From NCBI RefSeq assembly GCF_902499045.1, contig NZ_CABVPL010000053.1, positions 1-56,359 of the forward strand: a stretch of 56,359 nt of DNA, given 5' to 3'. Made by a program: the position numbers and the translations under genes. The stretch's first letter is position 1. Each line of letters starts with the position of its first letter. Below, in pieces: positions 27,104 to 35,015 of the stretch. Below the pieces are notes generated by a model that saw nothing but the letters and a program-made list of their open reading frames with translations, searched no databases and was not told where the DNA came from. Source of the stretch: Burkholderia latens (GTDB taxonomy: Bacteria > Pseudomonadota > Gammaproteobacteria > Burkholderiales > Burkholderiaceae).

Positions 27104-27165
27104 GCGGCGGACGGGGGCGGCGGCCGGCGCGGTGCCGGCGCGGGCGCCGATCGAACGCGTGATCG

Positions 27166-27507
27166 CTATGGCGACGCGGGCCGGTCGCCGTTCACGAGGC
27201 CGAGCAGACGGCCGCGCTCAGCGCCGACGTCGTCGGTCGCCGCCGGCCAGTCCACCACGTAACCCGCTTCGAGCGCGTCGCGCATGATCGCGTCGTAATC
27301 GGCCTTGCCGAGCCGGCCGCTGCCATGCAGCGCATCGGCGACTTCGCGCTTGAGCTTCGGCGTGAACGACGGATAGGCCGCCACCAGCGCCGCATACTGG
27401 CGCGCGTCGATTTCGCCCGATTCGCGGTGGAACGCCCAGACGGCGACCAGCACGATCGCGATGAACGGGATCACGGTGTAGCGCAGGAAGAACTTCGCGG
27501 GTGTCAT
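27166..27507 (-). CDS. Small membrane-anchored protein of unknown function
   Basis: 113 residues from the ATG at 27507 (MTPAKFFLRYTVIPFIAIVL). One transmembrane segment lies at about 10-28; the rest is a soluble helical domain (YAALVAAYPSFTPKLKREVA then ADALHGSGRLGKADYDAIM) likely in the periplasm. The frame extends 43 codons upstream, but those are low-complexity and I prefer the later Met. It resembles small conserved Burkholderiales proteins without assigned function. Convergent with chrA. Confidence 0.7.
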   Translation of the reverse strand: MTPAKFFLRYTVIPFIAIVLVAVWAFHRESGEIDARQYAALVAAYPSFTPKLKREVADALHGSGRLGKADYDAIMRDALEAGYVVDWPAATDDVGAERGRLLGLVNGDRPASP

Positions 27508-27867
27508 GGGATTCGGCGGCGTGTCGAAAGGGCGCGGGTCGTCGCGAAGCGGCGCGGGCGAACCGGCCGGTGCGGTGGCCGCGGAAGCGGACCGCCGAAG
27601 TCGGCCGGTATACTCGGGCGACTTCGGCGCCGCCATTTGCGACGATGTTCGATGTCGGCGCCGTGCGACCGGATGGTCGCCCGACGCCGAGCATTATATT
27701 GGCGCGACGCGGGCGTCGAAGCCGAAGCGCAGAAGCGCAGAAGCGCAGAAGCGCAGAAGCGCAGAAGCGCAGAAGCGCAGAAGCGGCGGCGTCCGGCGCT
27801 GCCTGAACCGATGAATCTGGCGCTGCCCGCCGCGTGCGGCCGGGCGGCGCGCCACACGGGAGGATCG
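27508..27867. other. Intergenic region carrying an 8-bp repeat
   Basis: The gap between the small membrane protein and the DUF1275 gene holds a -10-like TATATT (27695-27700, plus strand), the 8-bp tandem repeat, an alternative in-frame ATG at 27811 and the ribosome site GGGAGG before the chosen start. The frame is open across the whole stretch, but the translation upstream of the repeat is Arg-rich and does not look like protein. Confidence 0.5.
27724..27785. repeat. 8-bp tandem repeat GAAGCGCA, 7.75 copies
   Basis: Seven exact copies of GAAGCGCA and a partial eighth, about 80 bp before the DUF1275 start and about 25 bp after a -10-like TATATT. The unit is not a multiple of three and the copies are identical, the pattern of a slippage-prone contingency repeat. 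As it lies in the leader, any copy change would alter leader length or structure rather than the protein, unless translation starts upstream. Confidence 0.9.
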
Positions 27868-28635
27868 ATGGATCTCGACGGCGCCAGCCGCAATCTCACT
27901 GTCGCCGCGTTGCTCACGCTGTCGGGTGGCTATCTCGACGCATACACGTACGTCGGCCACGGCCACGTGTTCGCGAACACGATGACCGGCAACGTCGCGC
28001 TGCTCGGCATCAACGTGTCGGCCGGCGACTGGGCGGCCGCGCTGCATCACGTGCCGCCGCTCGGCGGCTTCGTGGTCGCGGTGTTCGTCGCGCATCTGCT
28101 CGGGCTCGCCGCGCAGCGCGGCTGGATGCGCCACACGGCGTTCGCGAGCCTGATCGTCGAGATCGCGTTTCTCGGCGTCGCCGCGAGCGGGCTCGTCGGC
28201 GCGTCGAGCGCATGGCTGATTCCCGGCATCTCGTTCGTCGCGACGCTGCAGACACTGTCGTTCACCCATCTCGAGGAACTTTCGTACACATCGGTGATGA
28301 CGACCGGCAACCTGCGCCGCGCCGCGCAGAAGCTGTTCGTCGGGCTGATTCCGCGCTATGACGCGGGCGCGCTGCACGACTCGGCGCTGCTCGCGACGAT
28401 CAGCTTCTGCTTTCTGGCCGGCGCCGTAATCGGCGGCTTCGTGACGCGGCTCGCGCCCGGCGTCGCGCTGTGGGGCGCGGTGCTGCTGCTCGCCGGTGCA
28501 TTCGCGGAAATCGTGCGGCGGGCGCGGCGGCGAGCGGCCGATGGCGGCGGCAGCGCGGGCTGCAACGGCAGCGACGGCAGCGACGGCAGCGACGGCAGCC
28601 ACCCCGACGACGGGACGCCGCGCCCGGCAGCCTGA
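27868..28635 (+). CDS. DUF1275 (YoaK-type) membrane protein
   Basis: Inner-membrane protein of unknown function, 255 residues from the ATG at 27868 (MDLDGASRNLTVAALLTLSG), chosen for the GGGAGG upstream. About six hydrophobic helices. Family motifs: SGGYLDAYTYVGHGHVFANT then MTGNVALLG, and TLSFTHLEELSYTSVMTTGN followed by LRRAAQKLF. The last 30 residues are an odd hydrophilic tail with GSDGSDGSDGS. An alternative start at 27811 would add 19 residues. Confidence 0.85.
   Translation: MDLDGASRNLTVAALLTLSGGYLDAYTYVGHGHVFANTMTGNVALLGINVSAGDWAAALHHVPPLGGFVVAVFVAHLLGLAAQRGWMRHTAFASLIVEIAFLGVAASGLVGASSAWLIPGISFVATLQTLSFTHLEELSYTSVMTTGNLRRAAQKLFVGLIPRYDAGALHDSALLATISFCFLAGAVIGGFVTRLAPGVALWGAVLLLAGAFAEIVRRARRRAADGGGSAGCNGSDGSDGSDGSHPDDGTPRPAA
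28564..28599 (+). repeat. 9-bp coding repeat in the DUF1275 tail
   Basis: Three exact copies of GACGGCAGC after one imperfect copy, encoding Asp-Gly-Ser units in the hydrophilic C-terminus. Being in frame, copy changes would only lengthen or shorten the tail. Confidence 0.8.
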
Positions 28636-28920
28636 CGCGCGGCCCGCCGGTTTTCCGCGCGACGATCTTCATCGCCTCGCCCGATCCCGACAGCACCGTC
28701 CCGCCTCCCACACCCGGCTCCGACCGCGCCAGCGGCACCGCCCACAGGAAACCGTTGTTCCCGGACGACAATCACGCGTCGCCGGGAATTTCAATTTCTT
28801 TCACGCAGCGCACTCATCTTATGATTCAGCCCACATCGCGCGCGCCATGAGCGCGTCCGATCGCCACCCGGCCGCGCACGCGGCCGGCCATGAATGGAGA
28901 CACCTAAAAAAGGAAAGCTC
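28636..28920 (+). promoter_or_regulatory. Porin upstream region
   Basis: Non-coding stretch of 285 bp. The last 130 bp turn AT-richer, with a -10-like TATGAT (28820-28825) and a poor -35 (TTTCAC at 28799-28804, 15-bp spacer). The leader of about 90 nt ends in AAAAAAGGAAAG, a strong A/G-rich ribosome site for the porin. Confidence 0.45.
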
Positions 28921-30042
28921 ATGAAGCAGACCACCCGACTCGCAGCCATCGCAGGGGGCGCGGTGCTGGCCTTCGCCAGCCAGTACGCAGCCGCACAAAG
29001 CTCGGTCACGCTCTGGGGCGTCGCCGACGCCAGCATCCGTTACCTGACCAACGCCAACGCGAAGAACGACGGCCTGCTGTCGATGTCCAACGGCGCGATC
29101 ACGAACAGCCGCTTCGGCATCTACGGCACGGAAGACCTCGGCGGCGGCCTGAAGGCCGTGTTCAACCTCGAAAGCGGCGTGAACCTGCAGAACGGCGCGT
29201 TCGCCGACAGCGGCCGCCTGTTCAACCGCGCAGCGTACGTCGGTCTGCAGAGCCCGTACGGCACGGTCACGCTCGGCCGCCAGAAGACGCCGCTGTTCGA
29301 CCTGCTGGCGGACACCTACGATCCGCTGACGGTCGGCAACTACCTCGAAAACGCGTGGCTGCCGGTCGCGCTGGGTGGCGGCCTGTATGCGGACAACCAG
29401 ATCAAGTACACGGGCAAGTTCGCGGGCCTGACCGCGAAGGCGATGTACTCGACGGGCACGAACTACGAATCGACCGGCGCGGGCGGCTTCTCGGGCCAGA
29501 TCCCGGGCTCGCTCGGCAAGGGCAATGCGTGGGGCGTGTCGCTGTCGTACGTAATGGGGCCGCTCAGCATCGCGGCCGGCGCGCAGCAGAACAGCGACAA
29601 CTCCGCACGCAAGCAGACGATCTACCACGCGAACGTCGTGTACGCGTTCAGCAAGGCGAAGGTCTATGCGGGCTACCTGCGCTCGAAGGACGACACCGGT
29701 TTCGTCGACAGCCTGCTCGCGCAGCAGTCGATTCCAGTCGCGAAGGGCACGGGCCGGATCGACGACGGTCCGTTCGCGGGCGTGAGCTGGCAGGTCAGCA
29801 CGCCGCTGACGCTGACGGGCGCGTTCTACTACGACCACATGCGCAACGCGATGACCACGAACGGCACGCTCGCGAGCGGCAACCGCTACGCGATCGTCGG
29901 CATCGCCGAATACGCACTGAGCAAGCGCACGGAAATCTACGGCACCGTCGACTTCAACAAGACGAACGGCGCCGCGAACGTCGAACTGCCGGGCCGCAGC
30001 AATCAGACCGGCATCGCGATCGGCCTGCGCAATATCTTCTGA
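28921..30042 (+). CDS. General outer-membrane porin (Gram-negative GBP_3/OmpC-like)
   Basis: Trimeric 16-strand porin for passive diffusion of small solutes. The start at 28921 (MKQTTRLAAIAGGAVLAFAS) gives a signal peptide cut after AAAQ at about residue 22 and 373 residues in total. Porin hallmarks: SSVTLWGVADASIRYLTNAN at the mature start, SRFGIYGTEDLGGGLKAVFN, GRQKTPLFDLLADTYDPL in the constriction region, and the terminal strand ending in Phe (TGIAIGLRNIF). A strong terminator follows. Substrate preference cannot be told. Confidence 0.92.
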   Translation: MKQTTRLAAIAGGAVLAFASQYAAAQSSVTLWGVADASIRYLTNANAKNDGLLSMSNGAITNSRFGIYGTEDLGGGLKAVFNLESGVNLQNGAFADSGRLFNRAAYVGLQSPYGTVTLGRQKTPLFDLLADTYDPLTVGNYLENAWLPVALGGGLYADNQIKYTGKFAGLTAKAMYSTGTNYESTGAGGFSGQIPGSLGKGNAWGVSLSYVMGPLSIAAGAQQNSDNSARKQTIYHANVVYAFSKAKVYAGYLRSKDDTGFVDSLLAQQSIPVAKGTGRIDDGPFAGVSWQVSTPLTLTGAFYYDHMRNAMTTNGTLASGNRYAIVGIAEYALSKRTEIYGTVDFNKTNGAANVELPGRSNQTGIAIGLRNIF

Positions 30043-30085
30043 CGAATGTCGGAACGCATGCGCCGGCTCCGCTCGGCGCGCATCG

Positions 30086-30117
30086 AAGAGGCTCCCGCGG
30101 GAGCCTCTTTTTTTTTT
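30086..30117 (+). terminator. Strong intrinsic terminator after the porin
   Basis: A perfect dyad (AGAGGCTCCCG against CGGGAGCCTCT, 30087-30108) runs straight into ten or more T residues. This is the clearest Rho-independent terminator in the window. Confidence 0.93.
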
Positions 30118-30118
30118 G

Positions 30119-30370
30119 TCACGCGCCGTTCATGCGCGCATGATCGTTCCGCGATCGCTGCCTCGGGACCGTCCGCGACGTAAGCGTTCCGTCGGCATTC
30201 CACAACATACTTTGACAGTGCGCGCGAAGCGTTTCGGCTACGCTGCATGTACGGTCCGCCGCGTGCGGCCGGCGTGGTGCGTAACTTGTGTATCCGGTGA
30301 TGACAAACACGGTCCGCCGGTTTTTTTCGTGGGACGATGCGCTCACGATTTTCCTGAAAAGGGGATGACG
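30119..30370 (+). promoter_or_regulatory. Upstream region of the small alanine-rich gene
   Basis: About 250 bp without a gene. A consensus -35 TTGACA lies at 30212-30217, but the best -10 at proper spacing (CGGCTA) is poor. A T7 run follows a GC-rich stretch near 30319. I see no clear operator. Confidence 0.35.
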
Positions 30371-30595
30371 ATGGGTATCCTGAACACCGTGGGTGAAATT
30401 GCCGGCGCCGTGGCCGCGGTCGAGGCAGCGGAGAAGCTCGATCCGGATGCGGGCCTGCTGACGAAGGCCGCCGCGGCGATCGCGGGCTTCAAGGGCGCGG
30501 AGGCGATCGAAGGCATGCTCGAGAAGAAGGACGAGCAGCCGCAGCAGGCGGACGACACGCAGGCGACGGACGGCAGCGACACGTCGCAGGCCTGA
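30371..30595 (+). CDS. Small alanine-rich hypothetical protein
   Basis: 74 residues from the ATG at 30371 (MGILNTVGEIAGAVAAVEAA), preferred over the ATG at 30365 because AAGGGG is well spaced only for the later one. Residues 3-52 look like amphipathic helix, partly glycine/alanine zipper-like (TKAAAAIAGFKGAEAIEGML); the tail is acidic and Gln/Asp-rich. No signal peptide. Codon use matches its neighbours and it is followed by a good terminator, so it is probably a real single-gene unit. Function unknown. Confidence 0.7.
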   Translation: MGILNTVGEIAGAVAAVEAAEKLDPDAGLLTKAAAAIAGFKGAEAIEGMLEKKDEQPQQADDTQATDGSDTSQA

Positions 30596-30719
30596 GCATG
30601 GCGGCTGGTCCGGACGCGGGCGCGCCGTTCGCGCGCCCGGGCGGACCGGTGCCGCGCGGCCGGCAGGCCGGGCATGTGGTCGATCGGTGACGCATGGCAC
30701 ACCCGGCAGTCGGTTTGAC

Positions 30720-30750
30720 CGGCGAGAGGCGACGTCTCTCGCCGTTTTTT
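30720..30750 (+). terminator. Intrinsic terminator after the small gene
   Basis: CGGCGAGAG (30720-30728) pairs with CTCTCGCCG (30736-30744), followed by six T residues. Confidence 0.88.
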
Positions 30751-30838
30751 ATCGCGCACGCATCGCGCGGCGCGATCTTCCGCACGAATTCCGGAATCTT
30801 GTTATCGTGCCGTCATCCGAACTGCGATGAGGCTTGCG

Positions 30839-32194
30839 ATGGATTTCGACTACGATCTGTTCGTCATCGGCGCCGGCTCCGGCGGCGTGAGGCTCGCCCG
30901 GATGTCGGCGTCATACGGCGCGCGCGTCGGCATAGCGGAAGAGGAGCAGATCGGCGGCACCTGCGTGCTGCGCGGCTGCATCCCGAAGAAGCTGCTCGTC
31001 TATGCATCGCACTATCCGCACGAAATAGAGGACGCGAAAGGCTTCGGCTGGACCTTCGGCGCCGGCTCGCTCGACTGGCCCACGCTGATCGCCGCGAAGG
31101 ACCGCGAGATCAACCGGCTCAGCGACATCTACATCAACCTGCTGCGGCAATCCGGCGTCGACATGCACGCCGGGCGCGCGACGCTCGTCGACGCGCACAC
31201 GGTTGCGATCGGCGAGCGCACGGTGCGCGCGCGCCACATCGCGATCGCGACCGGCTCGCGCCCGGTGCTGCCGCCGCGGCCCGGCATCGAGCATGCGATC
31301 ACGTCGCGCGAGGCGCTGTCGCTCGCGCAACTGCCCGCGCGCATCGCGGTGGTCGGCGGCGGCTATATCGCGGTCGAGTTCGCCGGCATCTTCAACGGTT
31401 TCGGCAGCCGCGTCGATCTGTTCTATCGCGGCGACAGGATCCTGCGCGGCTTCGACGACGACGTGCGGCAGTTCCTGACCGACGAGATGACGAAGCAGGG
31501 TGTCGCGATCCACGCGCACGCGGTGGTCGAATCGATCGCGCGTGCGGATGACGGCACGCTCAGCGTGCGCGTCGGCGATGCGACGCACGGCCCGTACGAC
31601 GCGGTGCTCTATGCGACGGGCCGCGTGCCGAACGTCGACGGGATCGGCCTCGAACGCGCGGGCGTGTTGCTCGACGCGCGCGGCGCGATCGCGGTCGATG
31701 CGTATTCGGCGACGTCGGTGCCGTCGATTCATGCGATCGGCGACGTGACGTCGCGGCCGCAGCTCACGCCCGTCGCGACGCGCGACGGCGCGCTGCTCGC
31801 GCGGACGCTGTTCGGCGGCTCGCGCGTCGCGACCGATCACGCGTACGTGCCGTCGGCCGTGTTCAGCCAGCCCGAGGTCGCGACGGTCGGGCTCACCGAG
31901 GCGGACGCGCGCCGCCTGCACGACGCAATCGACATCTACCGCACGTCGTTCAAGGCGCTGCGTCACACGCTGTCGGGCCGCGACGAACGCACGCTGATGA
32001 AGCTCGTCGTCGAGCGCGACAGCCAGCGCGTGATCGGCGCGCACATGGTCGGCCGCGACGCGGGCGAGATCATCCAGGGCATCGCGATCGCGATCCGCTC
32101 GGGCGCGACGAAGGCGCAGTTCGACGACACGATCGGCATTCACCCCACCGCGGCCGAGGAGTTCGTGACGATGCGGCAGAAGGTCGGCGACTAG
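30839..32194 (+). CDS. gor: Glutathione-disulfide reductase
   Basis: Cytosolic FAD flavoenzyme that reduces glutathione disulfide with NADPH. The ATG at 30839 (MDFDYDLFVIGAGSGGVRLA) has GAGG eight nt upstream; a Met four codons earlier lacks one. 451 residues, the family length. FAD motif GAGSGG near 11-16; redox-active Cys42 and Cys47 in GGTCVLRGCIPKK; NADPH motif GGGYIAVEFAGIFNGFG with downstream Arg (FYRGDRILRGFD) suited to the 2'-phosphate; catalytic His-Glu in GIHPTAAEE. The IPKK variant and length match bacterial/plant GR rather than trypanothione reductase. Confidence 0.93.
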   Translation: MDFDYDLFVIGAGSGGVRLARMSASYGARVGIAEEEQIGGTCVLRGCIPKKLLVYASHYPHEIEDAKGFGWTFGAGSLDWPTLIAAKDREINRLSDIYINLLRQSGVDMHAGRATLVDAHTVAIGERTVRARHIAIATGSRPVLPPRPGIEHAITSREALSLAQLPARIAVVGGGYIAVEFAGIFNGFGSRVDLFYRGDRILRGFDDDVRQFLTDEMTKQGVAIHAHAVVESIARADDGTLSVRVGDATHGPYDAVLYATGRVPNVDGIGLERAGVLLDARGAIAVDAYSATSVPSIHAIGDVTSRPQLTPVATRDGALLARTLFGGSRVATDHAYVPSAVFSQPEVATVGLTEADARRLHDAIDIYRTSFKALRHTLSGRDERTLMKLVVERDSQRVIGAHMVGRDAGEIIQGIAIAIRSGATKAQFDDTIGIHPTAAEEFVTMRQKVGD

Positions 32195-32226
32195 CGGCGG
32201 CACGCGGTGCCGCCACGCGGATAGCG

Positions 32227-32254
32227 AACGGCTGCGCGTCGGCGCGGCCGTTTT
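32227..32254 (+). terminator. Probable terminator between gor and puuB
   Basis: AACGGC (32227-32232) and GCCGTT (32247-32252) form a short stem ending in four T residues. Another GC-rich hairpin (GGCGGCAC/GTGCCGCC, 32196-32214) precedes it directly after the gor stop. Both could serve the convergent genes. Confidence 0.5.
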
Positions 32255-32271
32255 CGTCGATGCGGCGCGGC

Positions 32272-33573
32272 TCAATGCACGCCGAACGCATCGAGCAGCC
32301 GGTACCAGCTCATCGCGAGCACGAGCGCGGGCGTGCGCAGTGCCGCGCCGCCGGGGAAGTCGCGATGCCGGATCCGGCCGAACAGGTCGAAGCGGCTCGC
32401 CTGGCCGTCGATCGCCTCGGCGATCAGTTTGCCCGCGAGCGCGGTCGTGTTCACGCCGTGCCCCGAGAAGCCCTGCGCGAAATACATCGTGGGCGCGACG
32501 CGCCCGAAGTGCGGCGCGCGATTCATCGTGATGTCGACGAAGCCGCCCCATGCGTAATCGACCTTCACGTCGGCGAGCTGCGGGAACGTCTTCAGCATGT
32601 CCGCGCGCATCGCCGCCGCGAGATCGCGCGGCGGCCGCGTCGAATAGCTGACCTTGCCGCCCCACACGAGCCGCGTATCGGGCGCCGGCCGGAAATAGTC
32701 GAGCACGAAGCGGCTGTCGCACACGGCCGCGCGCGCGGGCATCAGTGCGGCGGCGCGCGCTTCGCCGAGCGGCTCCGTCGCGATCACGTACGTGCCGACC
32801 GGCATGATCTTCTTCGACAACGCGGGCGACAGCGTGCCGACATACGTGTTGCAGGCGAGCACGACGAAGCGCGCGCGCACGTGCCCTTGCTCGGTCTCGA
32901 CGACGTGGCCGCCCGCGACGTCGCGCACGCGCGTCACGCAGCTGTCCTCGTGAATCCGCACGCCCGCGCCGGTCGCCGCGCGCGCAAGCCCCAGCGTGTA
33001 GTTCAGCGGATGCAGGTGGCCGCTGTCGGGGTCGTACAGCCCGCCGCGATAGCGCGCCGACTGCACGTAGTCGCCGAGTTCGTCCGCTTCGACGAAATGG
33101 AAACGGTCGTAGCCGAAGCGCTTCGCGGCTTCGTCGCGCCAGCGCTTCAGGGAATCCGCGTCACGCTCGGTGTTCGCGGCGGTCAGATAGCCGGGCACGA
33201 GCGCACAGTCGATGCCGTGCCGCGCGATGCGCGACTTCACGAGCGACAGCGTTTCGAGCCCCATGTCCCAGATCCGCTTCACGTCGCCTTCCGGCATGAA
33301 CTGCGCGAACGTGTCGATGTCACACGCGAAGCCGCCGATCAGCTGCCCGCCGTTGCGCCCGCTCGCCGCCCATCCGACCCGCGACGCCTCGAGCACGATC
33401 ACCGAATGGCCGCGCTCGGCGAGGTTGAGCGCGGCCGACAAGCCGGTGAGGCCCGCGCCGATCACGCACACGTCGGCGTCGGCCGCGCCGGCGAGCGGCG
33501 CATGGCGGGTCGTATCGTTGACGGTCGCCGCGTAGTACGACGCGACGTGCGGCTGGTTGGCGAATGTCTGCAT
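32272..33573 (-). CDS. puuB: Gamma-glutamylputrescine oxidase (PuuB-like FAD oxidase), copy 1
   Basis: FAD-dependent amine oxidase of the DAO family, expected to oxidise gamma-glutamylputrescine to the aldehyde used by PuuC. The start at 33573 (MQTFANQPHVASYYAATVND) gives 433 residues; upstream open frame is a shadow of the neighbour. FAD-binding motif CVIGAGLTGLSAALNLAERG near 35-54, then ASGRNGGQLIGGFACDIDTF, typical of PuuB/OrdL, and the C-terminal GFSGHGVNTTALAGKLIAEA. Last gene of the long polyamine run; the paralogue lies 25 bp upstream. Confidence 0.88.
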   Translation of the reverse strand: MQTFANQPHVASYYAATVNDTTRHAPLAGAADADVCVIGAGLTGLSAALNLAERGHSVIVLEASRVGWAASGRNGGQLIGGFACDIDTFAQFMPEGDVKRIWDMGLETLSLVKSRIARHGIDCALVPGYLTAANTERDADSLKRWRDEAAKRFGYDRFHFVEADELGDYVQSARYRGGLYDPDSGHLHPLNYTLGLARAATGAGVRIHEDSCVTRVRDVAGGHVVETEQGHVRARFVVLACNTYVGTLSPALSKKIMPVGTYVIATEPLGEARAAALMPARAAVCDSRFVLDYFRPAPDTRLVWGGKVSYSTRPPRDLAAAMRADMLKTFPQLADVKVDYAWGGFVDITMNRAPHFGRVAPTMYFAQGFSGHGVNTTALAGKLIAEAIDGQASRFDLFGRIRHRDFPGGAALRTPALVLAMSWYRLLDAFGVH

Positions 33574-33598
33574 GGTCGGATGAATGAATGACGAAGGC

Positions 33599-34903
33599 TC
33601 AGAACAGCTCGCGCACGCGGTGATACAGCATCCCGAGTTCGAGCGCGGGCTGGCGCCACGCGTCGCCGCCCGGAAAGCGCCGGTGACGCAGTCGCGCGAA
33701 CAGGTCGAACGCGCGCGCGTCGCCCGCGATCGCGCTGGCGATTGCACGCCCGGCGATGCCCGTGAGCGCGACGCCGTGTCCGCTGAAGCCCTGCACGTAG
33801 AAGAAGTTCGGATCGAGCGCGCCGAAATCCGGCGCGCGGTTGCGCGTGACGTCGACGAAGCCGCCCCACGCGTGATCGACGCGCACGTCGGCGAGCTGCG
33901 GGAACACGCCGGCCATGCGCCGCCGGATCGTTTCGGCGAGCGTGCCGGGCGACGCGCCCGCGGAGTTCGCGCGGCCGCCGAACAGCATCCGGTCGTCGGC
34001 CGACAGCCGGAAGTAGTCGAGGAAGAAGTTGTTGTCGCACACGGCTTCGCGTTGCGCGATCAGCGCGTCGGCGCGCGCGCGGCCGAGCGGCTCGGTCGCG
34101 ATGATGTACGACGCGATCGGCGCGATGCGTGCGGCGGTCGCGGCCGGCAGGATGCCGCCGGGGCCCGCGTTGCAGCACGACACGACGAAGCGGCAGCGCA
34201 CTTCGCCGGACGGTGTGCGCACGATCGGCCGCGCGCCGCGCACGACCTCGAGCGCGGGCGTGTGCGCGTACAGCGCGACGCCTTCGCGGCGCGCGGCATC
34301 GGCGAGGCCGACGCAATACTTGAGCGGATGCAGATGGCCCGACAGCGGATCGTAGACGCCCGCGAGATAGCGGGACGACGCGATGCGCGCGCGGATGTCG
34401 CCGGTATCGAGCCACGACAGCGATGGATGGCCCCAGCGCGTGCTCGCGGCGTTCATCCACGCGCGCAGGTCGTCGATGCGGCGCGGCTTGGTCGCGACCG
34501 TCAGGTAGCCGCGCGTGAAATCGCAGTCGATCCCGTAGCGCGCGATCCGCTCGGCGATCAGCGCGACACCGTCGAGCGACAGCGCCCACGCGGCGCGCGC
34601 GCCGTCGGCGCCGAGCTGCTTGTCGATCACGTCGTCCTTCGCGAAGCCCGTGATCGCCTGGCCGCCGTTGCGGCCCGACGCGCCCCAGCCGGGCCGGTGC
34701 GCGTCGATCACGGCGACCGACAGCCCGCGCGCGCGGCAATCGAGCGCCGTCGACAAGCCTGCGAAGCCCGCGCCGATCACGCACACGTCGGCGTCGATTG
34801 CATCCTCGAGCACGGGATCGTCCGCCAACGGTCGTGTGGCGGTTGCTTCGTAGTACGAGTCGCGCCCGAGCGCATCGGCGCGGCGGTTGAAAGACTGCGT
34901 CAT
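33599..34903 (-). CDS. Gamma-glutamylputrescine oxidase-like FAD oxidase, copy 2
   Basis: 434 residues from the ATG at 34903 (MTQSFNRRADALGRDSYYEA). Same domain plan as copy 1: CVIGAGFAGLSTALDCRARG, ASGRNGGQAITGFAKDDVID, a YDPLSGHLHPLKYCVGLADA segment and C-terminal GFSGHGVALTGIAGRAIASA. The two are clearly paralogues, with diverged middle parts (copy 2 has an SCCNAG stretch where copy 1 has ACNTYVG). They may act on different gamma-glutamylated or free polyamines; which one is the true PuuB cannot be decided from sequence alone. Confidence 0.83.
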   Translation of the reverse strand: MTQSFNRRADALGRDSYYEATATRPLADDPVLEDAIDADVCVIGAGFAGLSTALDCRARGLSVAVIDAHRPGWGASGRNGGQAITGFAKDDVIDKQLGADGARAAWALSLDGVALIAERIARYGIDCDFTRGYLTVATKPRRIDDLRAWMNAASTRWGHPSLSWLDTGDIRARIASSRYLAGVYDPLSGHLHPLKYCVGLADAARREGVALYAHTPALEVVRGARPIVRTPSGEVRCRFVVSCCNAGPGGILPAATAARIAPIASYIIATEPLGRARADALIAQREAVCDNNFFLDYFRLSADDRMLFGGRANSAGASPGTLAETIRRRMAGVFPQLADVRVDHAWGGFVDVTRNRAPDFGALDPNFFYVQGFSGHGVALTGIAGRAIASAIAGDARAFDLFARLRHRRFPGGDAWRQPALELGMLYHRVRELF

Positions 34904-35015
34904 GAAACCGGCTCCATCGAAGACGGCCGGCGGCGGTGCGCGACGCACCACGAGCCGGCCGGGTGACACGACGCGGGACGCCGTACGTGCGGCACGGCGC
35001 CCCGCGCGACCTGCA

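Noticed and set aside
27325-27867. N-terminal extension of the DUF1275 protein through the 8-bp repeat
   Set aside because: The upstream translation is Arg-rich and antisense to the small membrane protein; the DUF1275 family begins near the chosen Met with a good ribosome site. I keep open that the repeat affects expression.
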